Below are positions 19,301 to 34,400 of a stretch of DNA of 64,000 bases, one piece after another; positions within the stretch are counted from its first letter, which is position 1; every line of letters starts with the position of its first letter. The translations under genes were made by a program, and so were the position numbers. This stretch comes from Cristatella mucedo (taxonomy: Eukaryota > Bryozoa > Phylactolaemata > Cristatellidae). The DNA is taken from contig WPIO01000014.1 of assembly GCA_009760855.2 (NCBI GenBank), positions 3,714,501 through 3,778,500 of the forward strand. Direction: 5' to 3'. Under the pieces are notes generated by a model. That model saw nothing but the letters and a program-made list of their open reading frames with translations. It was not told where the DNA came from and made no database searches.

Positions 19301-21965
19301 TGGAATGACCCCCTGGTAACCAAGGACTCCCAGTACCAGATAAGTTACGAAAGAGCACACTCCGATCAGTTGGAAAATGCAGCCAGAGTACATCAGACGT
19401 GTAAGTGTAGACACAGAAAGGAATGATTGAAGACCTCTGAACCATTTAACGTGGACGTATAACGTAATCAGTGCCGGAATGGCTAAAATATAAAATCGAT
19501 ATTGCATGACACGTAAGATGACATACTAAGATTCCAAATAGTGTTGCTAGACTAAATGAAACTACAGTTAAAAGAACATGCACGCACATAACCACTATTT
19601 CTATTATCGATCATCGAGGGCTTACAGTGGATCTACTTATTCACTAGTCAGTTATCACCAACTCACACTAAACAAGACTGCTGTGCGCAGACTACTTGAG
19701 TACAGTTCGTATCTATGAGGCAGCCGGCCACAGGACATGCTCTTAGATGCCAGGCATACACTTGGATAGATGGCAACATCGCTTTTGTAAAGAAAGAGTC
19801 ACAGTTTGGCTTCCTTGGCAAAATCCTGCTTCTCTAAAGGTGCACGGCATGCTGCATTTGGACAGAGTGCATTGAAGGACGTAGACCAAGCAAATACAAT
19901 GCTACAAGGCACAGCTAGTGCCATCACTCAACATAGCAAAATACCGATTCGGTATACAGCATTGCTGTCGTGGAAAAAACTCTTGTTTAAATGCCGTGGG
20001 TCAAGGGTCTACACAAATGTGTCCGATAAATTAAACAGTAATCATGACATGCTTGACATAACAATAGCACTGAATCAAACGGTTATGTGCCATCAGGAAC
20101 ACGGCCATAAGGAAATGAACACGAAATGAATCCGACTTACTGGTTAAAAACCTAACGTTACTCAGATATTGGAAAAGCCAAACCCCAAAAATTACCTCAG
20201 TCAACTAATTTCCTGCAGCATCCGAAGGCAATATAGACGTCCTCTTCCAAAGTGACCTTTCACTAGACAATCAAATCAGCTAGCTACACATGCGAGTCTG
20301 CTTACTCTTAGCACCGTAGCAGGGCAAAATATTAGGCTTGCCTAGACAAGGACACCTTATCCAAGTTGGTCCATGCACTTGTGACATCCGTCTCAACTTC
20401 TGTGACTCAAAACTCACTGGTGTTCTTCGAGGTGCAATAAGACACTGGTGCAAAATTCAGCAGCTAGGCATGTCTGTCACGAACGAAGCCGCTTGGTAAT
20501 TATACCACTTCTCACGGACCTGTAGTCGTTCCACATCAAGCAGCCTATGACTACAATTTTTTATCACTCACTTTGAGATCCCTTCATTGTTTATTCTGCC
20601 CTATCTGTCAGAACTGTTTCCCAATCAGGCTGGGCATCGTTCCACCCGAACTTCGGACCCAAGTCGTCTGTGGTGCCTCTAACCAACCTTTAAATCATTC
20701 GGAGATAGTACCTTTACTTCGAATGCTCATAAAGCCTGGAGCTCACTCCTTACTGGCTACACATCATTGCTTGAATCGACAACTTTTAAAAAAGAAGTTG
20801 TAATTAACCAATCGTCGTGTTTCCTTTCCAGCACAAGTAGGAGATATTCTGGATGAAAAATCAGCATGCACGTACCCACACAAGTGAAAAGGGTGAGCAT
20901 CGCATACGCCTCGATGAGTATTTAGGCTCGCGGTGCTCGCCACTACAGGCAGGAGCACCCCCAATACTTCTTGTTTGTACACTCCGGACTTGGACATAGC
21001 TGTTTTTCAAAATGTTTACAAAAAAAAAGTGAAGAGCATTACCATTTCCAGTTCATATTTGCAGTTCATTTCATTTATTCGAGATAAGGCTTTCCGTGAC
21101 TATTTGCACTTGGACTGTACAACCTGATATATCAGCCTCAAGCATAAGCTTGATCTGATTAAGATCAATGATGATACAGGATGCTGTGCTATGGCCGGTC
21201 AAGCCGTGGAGCATAAGTATAGCCATCATTCACAGCAAATGCACTGATTTGGGCTGTGCCACACACTGACAGCTCCTCACGATCGACATGCATGCACTTA
21301 CTATGACTTGAGTCACTAGTTTTGCTTTAAGACCCAATGTGTCGCACCGGTTCCAGCCACCGTGTACAGCTACTAGTGTGCCTCTCACTTCTTTGACTGC
21401 CCTAATGACTCAGTTACGCATCTCACTTTTTTGCTGTTGTACGAGTTATCTTCTGGGATCACAATTACACCAAAGGCCAATTAGGCTTTGCTTTCAGAAG
21501 TCACGGTTAGAGATAATACATAAAAATATACTGTGTGTATAAATATAGTGTGGCCAAAGGCCTGTAAGTGGAGGAGTGCATCATTGCAAGCTATTTAAAG
21601 AGGATGGCTTTAATGAGCTTCAGCTGCACAGACGAAGCACAATTTTAAATAAATAAATCCTAGCTGCTTAAACAGCCTCTTTTTGTATAGCGATAGAAGA
21701 GCCTTTACGGCTATCACCACCACTTGCAGTGGCGATAAAAAATCGCCCACCACAGGAATCGAACCCACGACCTCGGGACGTAGGTCATGAAAGCAACTGC
21801 CTTACCTCGTGTGCTATCACGGCATTTTAGTACCCTCCCGAAAAATATGAGGCTTCCGTGAAGTGCAAAACTACTAGCTATCAGCCTAAAACTTCGGCAC
21901 GAGTTAATAAACCCTGCCCACGTGTACACTTAAACACACACACACACACACACACACTCAGGAGT

Positions 21966-22003
<38 letters not shown>

Positions 22004-22148
22004 ACACACACTCACACACACTCACACACACTCACACACACACACACACACACTCACTCACTCACTCACTCACTCACTCACTCACTCACTCACTCACTCA
22101 CTCACTCACTCACTCACTCACTCACTCACTCACTCACTCACTCACTCA

Positions 22149-22190
<42 letters not shown>

Positions 22191-22384
22191 TGCACTGTGC
22201 ATACTATCATCTTGCTGCTACTCACTGAACAGAATAACAGAGCCACTTACAATTGTCTGATGTTATGTGTAGGTATTTGCTCGCCAGCAAGACCAATAGG
22301 AGTAACAAATACCAGCCTACAGAGTGCCATTAATCAAGCTCCTCGTAGCTTCTAGCTACTCGGTTATTGTATGATAGATGGATG

Positions 22385-22474
<90 letters not shown>

Positions 22475-25400
22475 TGTATGTATGCATGTATGTATGTGTG
22501 TGTGTGTGTGTGCGTGCGCATGCTATTCATACGATACGCTAAAGGCAAGACCAGCCAATCGTTGAATGCAAAAGCGCAGCTTGAGTAAGAGCCACTGGGG
22601 AGTCTGCAGTCTGCAGGGAGATTGTCGAAGGAGGGCATTGAAGAAGAGCTAGTAAAGGAGGCCGGAAAGTCTAATGAGGACTGCTACCTTTTGAATAGAC
22701 TCTCTGATCTTGTCTATTTTGCTAACTAAGAAGCTTAAGAAACTCTCCTGCACCAATACTAAGGATAGCAACACAAGGCGATGACCTATGAGCACTAAAA
22801 ATATGGCAGACTATGGCATCGGCATTTAAAATATGGCATCGGCATTAACGGATCGATACCTGTGATTTAACTATGCCCTCATAAAATCTAGACCTGGGTT
22901 GAGCTACAAGCGATAGGTACGACAAACAATCATCCTCGTGAGTTGATGGGCAGTTTGCACTGATGTTTTCTCTACCTTAAGCTTAACAATAATAAGTCAT
23001 TTGTTTAGCGACCTTAGAAAACTTAATCTCTATCCAGGTGCTGTAAAATCCTACGGTAGTCAGACAGCCGACTCTCTGTCCTCGCTTGTTTGCAACTTTG
23101 CTGGACCTCCTAGCGGCTTACAGAACGATCAGCGCATACAGCATTGCTTCGCAGCCTTGCTACCGCTCCAAAGCCGAGCACCCTTAGCCCAGCCGTCGGC
23201 CTGCCGGGGGGGGGGAGGAGGAGGAGGAGTGGGGACTCTAACATCTTAAAAAGAACCAGAAATGCCAACGACTGGCTTACAGAGCGTGGCATGGCAACGC
23301 AAGTCCCCAAGCAGCTACGATGATGGTATCACCTGTCTCCTAGTGAAAGTCACTTCCATTCTTCTGCACATGGAGAAGGGAAGGAGGAGGCCAAGCGGGG
23401 AGAATAAGAAGAAGCACTCCGTTGGCTTGGGCTCAGGCAGCAGCTAGTCTGTGCCCACCTGTCTCACTCAGTCTTGACCCTGACGAGACCTCTAGCTTGG
23501 CACTGGGCATGCGGGCTTCCAGCAGTGGCTGTTCTTGGTCGGTTCTCCTGCAGCAGCACAATCTTCTCTCAGGCTGGCCCGACCAGCCTCCCACATGTCA
23601 GGCATGCACGTGCAGGTAATACTACTACTAATATTAATAATAATTCATTTGCATAGCACCCTCAGAAAATTGAATCTCTTTCTAGGCACTTTACAGATGC
23701 TGTATAGAAAGTATTACAAAATGATTGGTGGTAACATTCGCAAGCAGCAGGTACAGTGTAAGCAGGAACATGTACACAAAGAACGAATCACAAAGACCCA
23801 CCAAATGCTATAATAAACAGGTGCATAAGTGTCTTCTGAAATGTCGTCCTGTCAGGGGATGCTGTGACATGAGTCGGTAGTGAGTTCCAGGCTTTGGGAG
23901 CATTGGAACGAAAGGTGATGTGGTCGTCTAATGAAAGGTCACTTTGGAATTGGCATCTAGATTACGTGCAGATTCAACTGGTAATAAGCTGGCCGAGACA
24001 ATTTTGAGCGTTAGGTTTTCTGATTTCTGAATCACACTTGGTTTGCCCATAGCTAGTCGGTTGGTTTTGTCATTTAATTTAAAAAGTTTGCTGCCAACCA
24101 TGTGCAGATGCCATCAATACAGGCAGTAAGGCTGTGTAGAGAATTCAACGTGCTCGAGAGCTGGGAGGGATCAAAGCAAAAGTACAACTGAGTGACATCG
24201 GCATAAAAGTGAAAGCCTAGATAGTGCCTGGTGAGCCGTGATGGCACACTAGGTAAGGTGGTTGCTTTCACGACCTCGTTCCCGAGGTCGTGGGTTCGAT
24301 TCCTGCGGTGGGCGATTCTTTATTGCCACTGCTAGCGGTGATGATAGCCGTAAAGGCTCTTCTGTCGCTATACAAAAAGAGGCTGTTTAATCAGCAAGCA
24401 CATAATCACATCGGCAATAGAAGCAGTAGTCTATCGCCCACCAGGTACCGATCCTGCTTTATCTCAAATTTCTTTAATCTCATTTTGATTCTGTGTGCAA
24501 GAAATCGATATTTCCTCATTATGGGTTATTTCACCATTTATCTGATGCCTTCAGCACTGAATTTTGTGCACTGACTGACTCATTGTCTCTTATGTCACGT
24601 GTGCATAACCCTGCTCACATCAAGGGTCACACACTCAAACAAATTCTCTCATACAACTGCACTTTTTCATCACCAATTATTACCGAATCCAGTTTATCTG
24701 ACCACACACAGATCTCTTTCGGTCTACAGTGTGCTCTCCTCCTCCTCATCTAAAATCAACTGTGATCGAAAAACCTCAAGACCCTTGACATCGTTGCTGC
24801 CTGTGAGAGAATATCTGCTTCGCATCTGCTACTCAATCTTCCTTACGACCTGTAGTCATCGATAGATTGCTACAATCCGATTCTAAATGACATGCTCGAC
24901 GAGTTTCCACCTCTAACTAAGCGCACTGTGTGCCCACGCTCAGACGACCTATGGTTTACCAAGACATTAAACTAGCTAGGTCTACTAAGCGCAAGCTTGA
25001 AAAAGCATACAAAAGATCAGGACTGACTGTCCATCGACAGGCTTACGAGGACTACTGTAGATCATACCAATCGATCCTATCAAAGGCCAAGTCTAACTTA
25101 TAGAAAAGCATTGTTGAATCGCAGATGCACAATCCAAAAATGCTGATGCCGACGATCAACCATCTCCTTAACTGCTCCCAGGTTAGCTCCTTACTTAGTA
25201 ATTCATGTAATGATCTAGCTGATCGCTCCTCTAGCTTGTTTGTCAACAAGATAGATCAGATCAGGGAGTCCATCCCTAAGATAATAACAATAATAATAAT
25301 AATGCACTTGATAAAGCCCTCAGAGAACTCAATCTTTTCCTAGGCACTTTACATTTGCTGCAAAGGGAAACACGATTGAATCGTGAGTAATATCATGCTT

Positions 25401-28400
25401 GATAAACAACATGAACAACGTGTTTAGGGGTGACGATGTTGTGTGTGCCTGTTGCTTCTCTGCCACTGGTGTGTGCCCTGCTCTCGGTGGGTAGTTGGGC
25501 GGTTGGCTCGGTTCTGCCTCTGATGTGGGCCTCTCGGCGGGTGGTTGGGCGGTTGGCTCGGTGCGGCCTATGATGTGGGCGTATGGCCCACCACGGTGGC
25601 TCACCACGGATGCTCTCCCTTATCTGTGGTGTCAGCCCCTAGCTCATATATGTACCCTCTGGGGGAATAAAGATTTGAGTCTCGTTCACAGCTCACGTTC
25701 GCCTGCTCGTGTCTTCGTGTCTCCGTGAGACTCCACTAGCGCTGCTGAAGCCGGAGACACAGTAACATAATAATTGGCAGCAGAGAATGGTTACTGCAAT
25801 TATGACGACCGATCGCCACTCGACCTCTGGATTGAACGCTTTGATGCCTGTGCGTCGGCAAACGGCTGGGACGAGGCATCTTGTACGAGCAAGGTACAAA
25901 CGTTTCTAGCGGGCGAGGCGCTCGTCGTATATCTGGAACTGGAAAGCGGGAAGCGAACGATAAAAGAAGTAAAGGAAGCGTTAGAGGAGGCGTTCTCGCC
26001 AGAGGAGGGCCGTGGTGAGTACCTCCGCGACTTTGAAGGCCGCGCCCTGCAGGACGGCGAGCCGGTGCTGAACTATATGTACGACTTGAAGCGCTTGCTC
26101 AGGCGAGCGATGCCATACTTAAGCGGAGCCGCAAACGAGTTTCTCCCGTACCATCATTTTTTGAATGGACTGCCGGACAGTGTGGCCTCCACCATTAAGG
26201 CTTCGCCGGACTGTAAAACGCCAGCGGCGGCTCTGAAGTGAGCCACGGTTCTAATAGCTATGCAACGAGGGCCCGAACAGTCCTCCGTAGAGTCCCTCGA
26301 GCCAGCCGGAGCGACGCGTGCGAACGTCGTGGACAGCTTACCGCCCGCCTGGCCAACTTGGAGGCCGAGCTCCAGCGCATGCGAGTCGAGGCATCGAGCG
26401 CATCGGGAGAGCTTGGACGAGAGTCTGCAGCGGTGCTAGCGGGCCCGGCGCGCCATCGCGAGCGTGGGCAGACGGGAAACTTCGGTGGCCCTGAGAAAAT
26501 GCAGTGCTGGGAGTGCTCGGGCTTCGGCCACGTAGCCGGCAACTGTACCAACCGCAGAGCCACACAGACGGCCTCAGGGAAACGGGCCCGGAAAAGAGGC
26601 CCTGCGGCTGGCTGGGGAGGCCATGGGCCGAGTCAGGAGAGCCCCCTGTGCGGCACCGCTACGCCTAGAGGGTCGCAAGCACTTTCGTCATGCGCGACTG
26701 TCGTCGTCGGCGACAGCGGTTCATGGCGTCACTAATTAAGGAAGAGGCTGTCCACCGCAGTAACACGTACAGTACCGTCCAACCAGAGTACGGCCTTAAA
26801 GACGGCGGCCAATCAGCCTTTTCGGGCCATCGGACCGTGTGCGACCTACGGTTTGTTATAGAGGGCAGATCTGTGCACCATACCTTTCTCGTTGTGAGAG
26901 ACCTCGTCAATGGCATGATCTTGGGAACCGATTTTTTAACCTCACAGATGGCTCAAATACAATTCTAGGAGCCCTCAAAGGAAGGTTGCCCTCACTTTAA
27001 ATTGCAATGGCAGGATTGCAATACGGCGGCAGTGGCTAGCGTCGTGGAGCAGGACGCAGCATTAGAGCTCGAGACGCGATGTTTGGTGCCGCAGTTCAAC
27101 GTGGATGACGAGACGATAGATTTACCTGTCTACCTCGGAGAGATGCAGCGACGAGACCCGTTTTTGAAGGCCGTGGTAGACGCCTGAATAGAGATTTAAG
27201 TTCTCTTGGGGCGCTATATAAATGAATTATATAATTATATTTTTTAGACGCACTGGAGGCCGGTTCAAGCCGAGCACCACGTTGGACCCGTCATCCGTTA
27301 CGGCGGTTCCGACAAATGTGGGGTCAGCCAGCTACAAATGTGGGGTCAGCTAAAACTGGTCGACGGCGTCCTCTACCACTACTTTCGCCCTCGACCAGGA
27401 GCCGAGTATATAGATATACTTTGGTTTCGCCGCCAGCCCGCCGAGAAGAACTGCTCAGACGACATCATGATGACAGCGGTCACCAAGGCGTAGAACGGAC
27501 GCACGACCGACTACGAGACCACGCTTATTGGGTCAATATGAGCCGAGACGACGTGCGACATTGCCGGTCATGTCAGGTATGCCAATCGGTTAAAGGGACC
27601 CACAGGGCCCCCCTCCCTGAACCGATAGCCACGCCCCCGCCCCGAAGAAGCTCAGCACCGTCGGCAACCGAAAACACCAGCCGCATATCGTCCCGGAGAT
27701 CCGGTGTGGCTGTGGGATAGCCGACCGAGGCACAAGCTCGAACCTCGATGGCTCGGCGGCTGGAGACTGGAAACGGTTCTGGGACTGGTCACCTTGTGCA
27801 TTCTAAATGACGCCGGCCACCGGAGGTCGTGCATCTGGATAAAGTTAAGATGCGAGTTCCAAGGCTACAAGGGTCTAATCTCGACGTGACCCCCGAGTGG
27901 ATCGAGACCGAACGAGATGCTAGGAGAGAGGCCTCGAATTCTGGCTCGGGGCCACCGCCTGCTGAGGAAGTGGAGAGCGCTGAGGAAGTCGAGAGCCGAG
28001 CCAGCGAACCGACGGCTGCATGAGCTCCGGGCCGTGAGCGCTGCCCCCCTGTCAGGCTGGCTGACTATGTGGTTTTTTGACATTCTATGGGGGAAGGGAT
28101 GTTGTGTGTGCCTGTTGCTTCTCGGCCACTGGTGTGTGCCCCGCTCTCGGTGGGTGGTTGGGCGCTCTCGGTGGGTGGTTGGGCGGTTGGCTCGGTGCGG
28201 CCTTTGATGTGGGCATGTGGCCCACCACGGATGTACTCCCTTATCAGCCCCTAGCTCATACATGTACCCGCTGGGGGGGGAATAAAGATTTGAGTCTCGT
28301 TCATCGCTCACGTTCGCCCGCTCGTGTCTTCGTGTCTCCGTGAGCCTCCACTAGCACTGCTGCAGCCGGAGACACAGTAACATAACAACATGCACAGGGT

Positions 28401-31400
28401 CAGCATGCAAATGTGGTTAGTGGCAGCATGCACAGTGTCAGCATGCATAAGCACATGAAAGACGAATCACAGGGACCCACTAAATGCTGTCCTAAATAGG
28501 TGTGTTTTAGGTTCTTTTTTAATGTGGTCAAGTCAGGGGATGTTCTGATGCAAGTCGGGAGGGAGTTCCAGGCTTTGGGAGCATACGAACTAAATGCACG
28601 GTCTCCAAAGGATTTGAGGCTTGTACGAGGTAGTGGTAAACTGTTGGATTCCGAAAAGCGGGTGGTGCGATGCTTGGCCTGGTGGGGGAGTAGATCTGAG
28701 AGATAGGCTGGAGCCATAGAATGAAGTGACCTAAAAGTGAGCGACAAGACCTTGAAGTCGATCCGTTCCTTGACTGGTAGCTAGTGCAGGTCGGCGAAGA
28801 CAGCATCCCACCTGGAATCTTGTCCGTCAATTCCATGTAGCACCTCAATGTCACTAGTGACCTCGTCCTGAAGTTCATATCCCAATCAACGAAGACAACT
28901 AGTCCTCTAGACCGTATTCCCACTGTCCTGCTTCTACGATGCATTGATCTGTTGCTGCCATGCATAACTAACATCATAAATATATCATTGGCCTCAGGTC
29001 ATGTTCCAGCACCTTTCAAAAAGGCTGTAGTCAGGCCACTACTCAAGAAAGCAACACCAGATGGGGAGAACTTGAGCAGCTTCACCCCAGCCTCCCTTCT
29101 ACCGTTCCTATCAAAGACACTAGATCGTCGGCTGGGAGCGTGGGCTGGAAAAGAGTCGTGGCGGACCAGCTGAACTCATTACTTAAAACTTCGAACCTTG
29201 TTAGTAAGTTTCAGTCTGGTTTTAGAGCTAATCACTCAGCAGAGTCATCATTGCTTCGAGTTTATAACGACCTACTTAGGAATGCAGACTTAGGTAGAGT
29301 ATGTCTGCTTGTTTTGCTCGATCTTTCGGCAGCTGTTGATACTATCGATCAACAAGTCCTTCTTGAGCGCCTCTCATCTAGTCTTCGTATTACTGGCACT
29401 GCATTGCAATGGTTCAGGTCCTATCTCAGTGGGAGACTCCAGAGTATTTACTGACATGAATGGACAAAGATCATCCGAGGAACTTCTGAAATATAGGGTA
29501 CCTCAGGGCTCAGTGCTTAGTCCAGTTCTTTTCACGGTTTATACTTTCCCTCTTGCCGATGTGATTGCCAAGCACAATCTAGGCTTTCACTTCTATGCAG
29601 ATGGCATTCAATGAGATTCAATTCAGATGGCATTCAATTTAGTGAGTTCCATTGCTTTTATCCCTCCCAGCCTTCCAGCAAATTTTCTTAAATTGTATGA
29701 TAATAAAACCCACTAACTCGTTATGGGCAAACCAAGTGAGATTCAGAAATTGGAGAGGCGAACGTTTAAAATCGGCTCTGCAAGCAATCTCCCCTTGAAT
29801 CTGCACAAAATCTAGGTGCCATGTTCCAAAGTGACCTCTCATTAGACGACCACATCAGCTCCACAATCAAGGCTGCCTACTTTCAGCTACATAATATTGC
29901 TAAAATTTGGGCTTGCTTAGACAGGGATACTATATCTAAATTGGCCAATGCATTTGTGACATCCTGTTTCGACTTCTGTAACTCACTGCTTGCTGGTCTA
30001 CCGGCATGTGCAATTAGGCGCTTACAGTTGGTACACAGCTCTGCAGCTTGGCTTGACTGCTGTGAGCCTCGCAGTTGCCACATCACACCACCTCTTGATG
30101 ACCTGCACTGGCTTCCAGTCAAGCAATGCATCGACTTCCAAGGTGTTGTCACTTATTTTTAGGTCCCTTCCTTCTTTGGCTTTAGCCTACCTATCCGTTC
30201 TACTCCCTCACCAGCCTCCGCATTGTACCATCCGTTTTTCTAAATCTAATCGTTTACCTACAGCTCGTATGAACCCCAAATCCTTAGGAGACTGTGCCTT
30301 TAGTGTGTATGCTCCCAAAGCCTGGAACTCACTTCCGACCGGCATCACGACATCCCCTGACTTGATGACATTTAAAAAGAAGCTCTAAATGCATCTAGTT
30401 ATCCTAACGTTAAGTGAGTTCCTGTGATTCATTCTTTGTGTGCCTATGAATGCTGACACTGTGCATGCTGCCACTAACCATATTTGCATGCTGACTCTGT
30501 ACATGTCACGTCTAACCTAGTTATGCCTCTTGACATTGAGCATGCTAACACTAACCATTCGATAATGCTTCCTTTGCAGCATTTGTAGAGTGCCTAGAAA
30601 GAGATTGAGTTCTCTGAGGTGCTACACAATTGTATTATTATTGTTATGTTTCCCTGAATAACTGGCACACTCCTTTCCAGCCTATAGAATGTGCCTTTTA
30701 GCACTGCTGTCTTCAGTGCTCTTGTAACAATGGCAATGTGCTCCCGTTTCGAGCATCTCGTCTTGGAGTATCACAGCACTGCTGATGAAACCTTAATTTA
30801 ATGCATGAGGATCCTAATACTAAGCTATTTTCGTGTGTTCGTTAGTTAGCCAGGGCGTTTGTCATTCCTCCACGGCCGGTCTAAGCCATTGGTTGCTTTC
30901 AGGCTTGCTTCCTGACAGACGATATAAACGAATACATATCTCGTATTACGGTTGGTGCAAAACTCTGCAGTTACGATAGTCGTCCATGAATGAGCCAAAT
31001 GCCGAATAGCACTTCTCACCGACCAGCACTGTATCGAATTCTCGGCCCTGTCACTTGCTTTAAGGTCCCGACATTTTCTTATTTCGGACATATTTCCTAA
31101 TCAGTTTTACTATTGTATCACCTGCTCTGCTGATTCCAGCCATTTAGGGGTGCCTCTAACCAATGTCAAATCCTTGGAGATATTGCCTTCAGTTCCTAAG
31201 CTGCAAAGCCTGGAACTCATTATCGCCTGACATCCCGCCGGTCATCAGGTAAATTTTCGGACTTAGAAGGGAGCTTAAAACCTATCACAGCATTTTTTTC
31301 ATTCGTATGAATTGTCCTTTTTTGTGCTAACGTTGGCTGACACTGTTCAAGTGCTCACTAAACGATTGACATGCAGTTTTTCTGGAAACCCTAGAATGAG

Positions 31401-34400
31401 ATTTAGTTATCTTACCGTGCTATACTAATGTTATATTATTATGATCATTAGAACGAAATTTAGTTATCTGATTCTGCAACTAGAAGTTTTGTTAGTATCT
31501 TTTTATTTGTAACATCAAGAGTCTCAAGATTTGGCTACAGACAGACGAATTCGTATACCCAATTCTGACACATACTGCAGAGACAGTGAGATCTACATGT
31601 GGTCAGATGTGCAGAATTAGGTAGCAATAGAGTTGACATGGTAATTTGATCAGGTTCGGCAGCCAGCTGTCCCAACCCCACCCCCACCCATCAAGCGATG
31701 ACAAACCGAGTCGGCTTTCTTGCCGCTCAAGATTCCTTTTATAGCTTATTATCATATCAGCACAAGTAAATTTGCCCTGTATCTGCGGTTTCCAGACTCT
31801 GACACTCAGTTTGGCACATTCTGTGCAAAAGTAATAATAATAATAAATTAAATAGATACAGATGCTTTATAAATCCGTGTAAAAGAATCAATAACCAAGG
31901 GTTAATTACATGCATGGTATCATGTTAACCATCGCCAGGGCAGAAGCAGCTCCCGGCATTTCATTTCCAGCTGCTATTTTGTAGGTCCACTTTTGGCTGA
32001 ATACGTATGAATAAAAGCAGCTCAAATTATGCAGCACATACTGCAAAGGAAACCTTGCTCTCCGATAGATAACTAGTAAGTTCCAGTCTGGCTTTAGAGC
32101 TAATCACTCCACAGAGTCAGCATTGCTTCGGGTATACAACGACCTACTTAGGAATGCAGACATGGGTAAAGTGTCTCTTCTTGTTTTGCTCGATCTTTCG
32201 GCAGCTTTTGATACCATCGATCACAAAGTACTTCTAGAGCGCCTCTCATCTCGCCTGGGCATCACTGGCACTGCTCTGCAGTGGTTCAGGTCCTATCTCA
32301 GTGGGAGACTCCAGAGTGTTGATGTGAATGGACAAAGATCATCTGAAGTACCTCTAAAATATGGAGTACCTCAGGGCTCTGTGCTAGGTCCGGTCCTTTT
32401 CACCGTCTATACTCTCCCTCTCGCTGATGTGATTGCCAAGCACAATCTAGGCTTTCACTTCTATGCGGATGACACTCAGTTGTACCTTTGCTTTGATCCC
32501 TCCCAGCCTTCGAGCACCTCAAATTCTCTCAACTCACTTGCTGCATGCATTGATGACATCCGATCATGGATGGCAGCAAAATTTTCTAAAACTAAACGAT
32601 GATAAAACTAACTTACTAGTTATGGGCAAACCAAAAAAAAAAAAAAAATTGGAATGGCTGACTTTCAAAATTGGCTCTGCCAGCATATCTTCAGTTGCAT
32701 CAGCTCGAAATCTAGGTGTCATATTCCAAGCGACCTCTCGTTAGACGACCACATCAGCTCCACAGTCAAAATCAGCCTATTTTCAGCTTCATAACATTGC
32801 TAAAATTAGGGCTTGTTTAGATAAGGATACCACGTCCAAGTTGGTCCCATGCATTCGTGACATCTCGTCTCGACTTCTGCAACTCACTGCTTACTGGCCT
32901 ACCAGCATGTGCGATCAGGCGATTGCAGCTGGTGCAAAACTCTGCAGCTAGGCTTGTCTGCCGTGAGCGTCGCAGTTGCCACATTACTCCACTTCTCGCC
33001 GACCTGCACTGGTTACCAGTCAAGCAACGGATTGACTTCAAGGTTTTGTCGCTCACTTTTTAGGTCTCTTCATTCTATGGCTCCAGCCTATCTTTCAGAG
33101 ATACTACCCCATCAGGCAAAGCATCGTACCACTCGCTTTTCGGAATCCAACAGTCTAGAAATACCTCGTACAAACCTTAAATCCTTTGGAGACCGTGCAT
33201 TTAGCTCGTATGCTCCCACAGCCTGGAACTCCCTCCCGTCCTGCATCAGAACATCCCCTGACCTGACCACATTTAAAAGAAACTTAAAAACATACCTATT
33301 TAGGACAGCATTTAGTGGGTCCTTGTGATTCGTCCTCGATGTGCTTATGCGTGCTGACACTGTTCATGCTGCCACTAACCACATTTGCATGCTGACCCAG
33401 TGCATGTAACCCCTAACCATGTTATTCATTTTGTTTGTTTTTCAAGCATGATTTTACTTACTATTCTATTGCGTATCACTTTGCAGCAAATGTAAAGCGC
33501 CTAGAAAGAGATTAAGTTCTCTGAGGGCGCTTTATCAAGTGCAATATTATTATTATTATTATTATAACTTACTAATTGAGAATATGACTTAAGCTGCGTT
33601 TACTCTATCGACTTTCCTCCTAAATAGCGCTGCTTTCGCTGCCGATTTCCCTCCGGTTCGGACTACTGCGTCGCAACACCTTAGGGGAGAAGCCAAATCG
33701 GCCGCCCGTCACGAAGGAGAAGCTGCTTCTACTTTATGCCTCCTAGCTGTCCCAGTTGACCAATCAAAAGCCGGGGCTCATCGCACACCCACGCACAGCC
33801 CCCACCCCGGACAAAATAATAACAATGACCGACGTTCGTAGGCTCAAGTTATATTGAAGCGTTCAGGGCAATTTCCTGAACATGTCATGCTTATGTGTAG
33901 TAGCCATGGCTACCTGTAGTAGCCACGGATACGTAGTACTTTCTTCTACACTGAAAACGATGTGCGTCTGTCTATGAAATCACCAGCAAACTCGTAACGA
34001 TGCATATTACTTAGCACTATACACGGACACACCCGTAACGGCGTACATCACTTAGGACTATGCACTTTACTTACAAAATGTGCTCTATGCTTATCTCCTT
34101 TCTATTCCCATACTCCTCTATAACGATGGCTGCGGCAGCGAACTCAACTTCTGCGGGTATCGCCACTAATCATTTAATCATACTTTTTACAGCCCCTGTA
34201 AAGTTTCCTAGAAATATATTCAGTTCTCTGAGTGTGCAATGCAAATGCACAATTACAATTATTGTTATCATTATTATTGCCTTTGCGGCTTTCCGGGGAA
34301 CGCTCTTTCCTACCAGCCTCCCGCGTTAGAGCAGGGGGTGTGGGCGTAGCCAACCCATCAGGTTCTCCTCAAGCGGTAGCGTAAACGCACCACTGCGAGA

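Larger units (their letters stand above)
25437..28387 (+). mobile_element. Ty3/gypsy-like LTR retrotransposon, internally deleted
   Basis: Two related LTRs (25437-25772 and 28100-28387) start TGTTGTGTGTGCC and end in CATAA-type sequence. They flank gag, a zinc knuckle, protease remains, an integrase HHCC region and the C-terminal end of integrase. Reverse transcriptase, RNase H and the integrase catalytic core are missing. Flanks are GGGGTGAC on the left and ACATGCACAGGG on the right, the two halves of a LINE-A copy. Stops and frame changes make it non-autonomous. Confidence 0.8.

Noticed and set aside
21858-22355. His-Thr and Leu-Thr-His-Ser repeat proteins
   Set aside because: Microsatellite translation in all frames.
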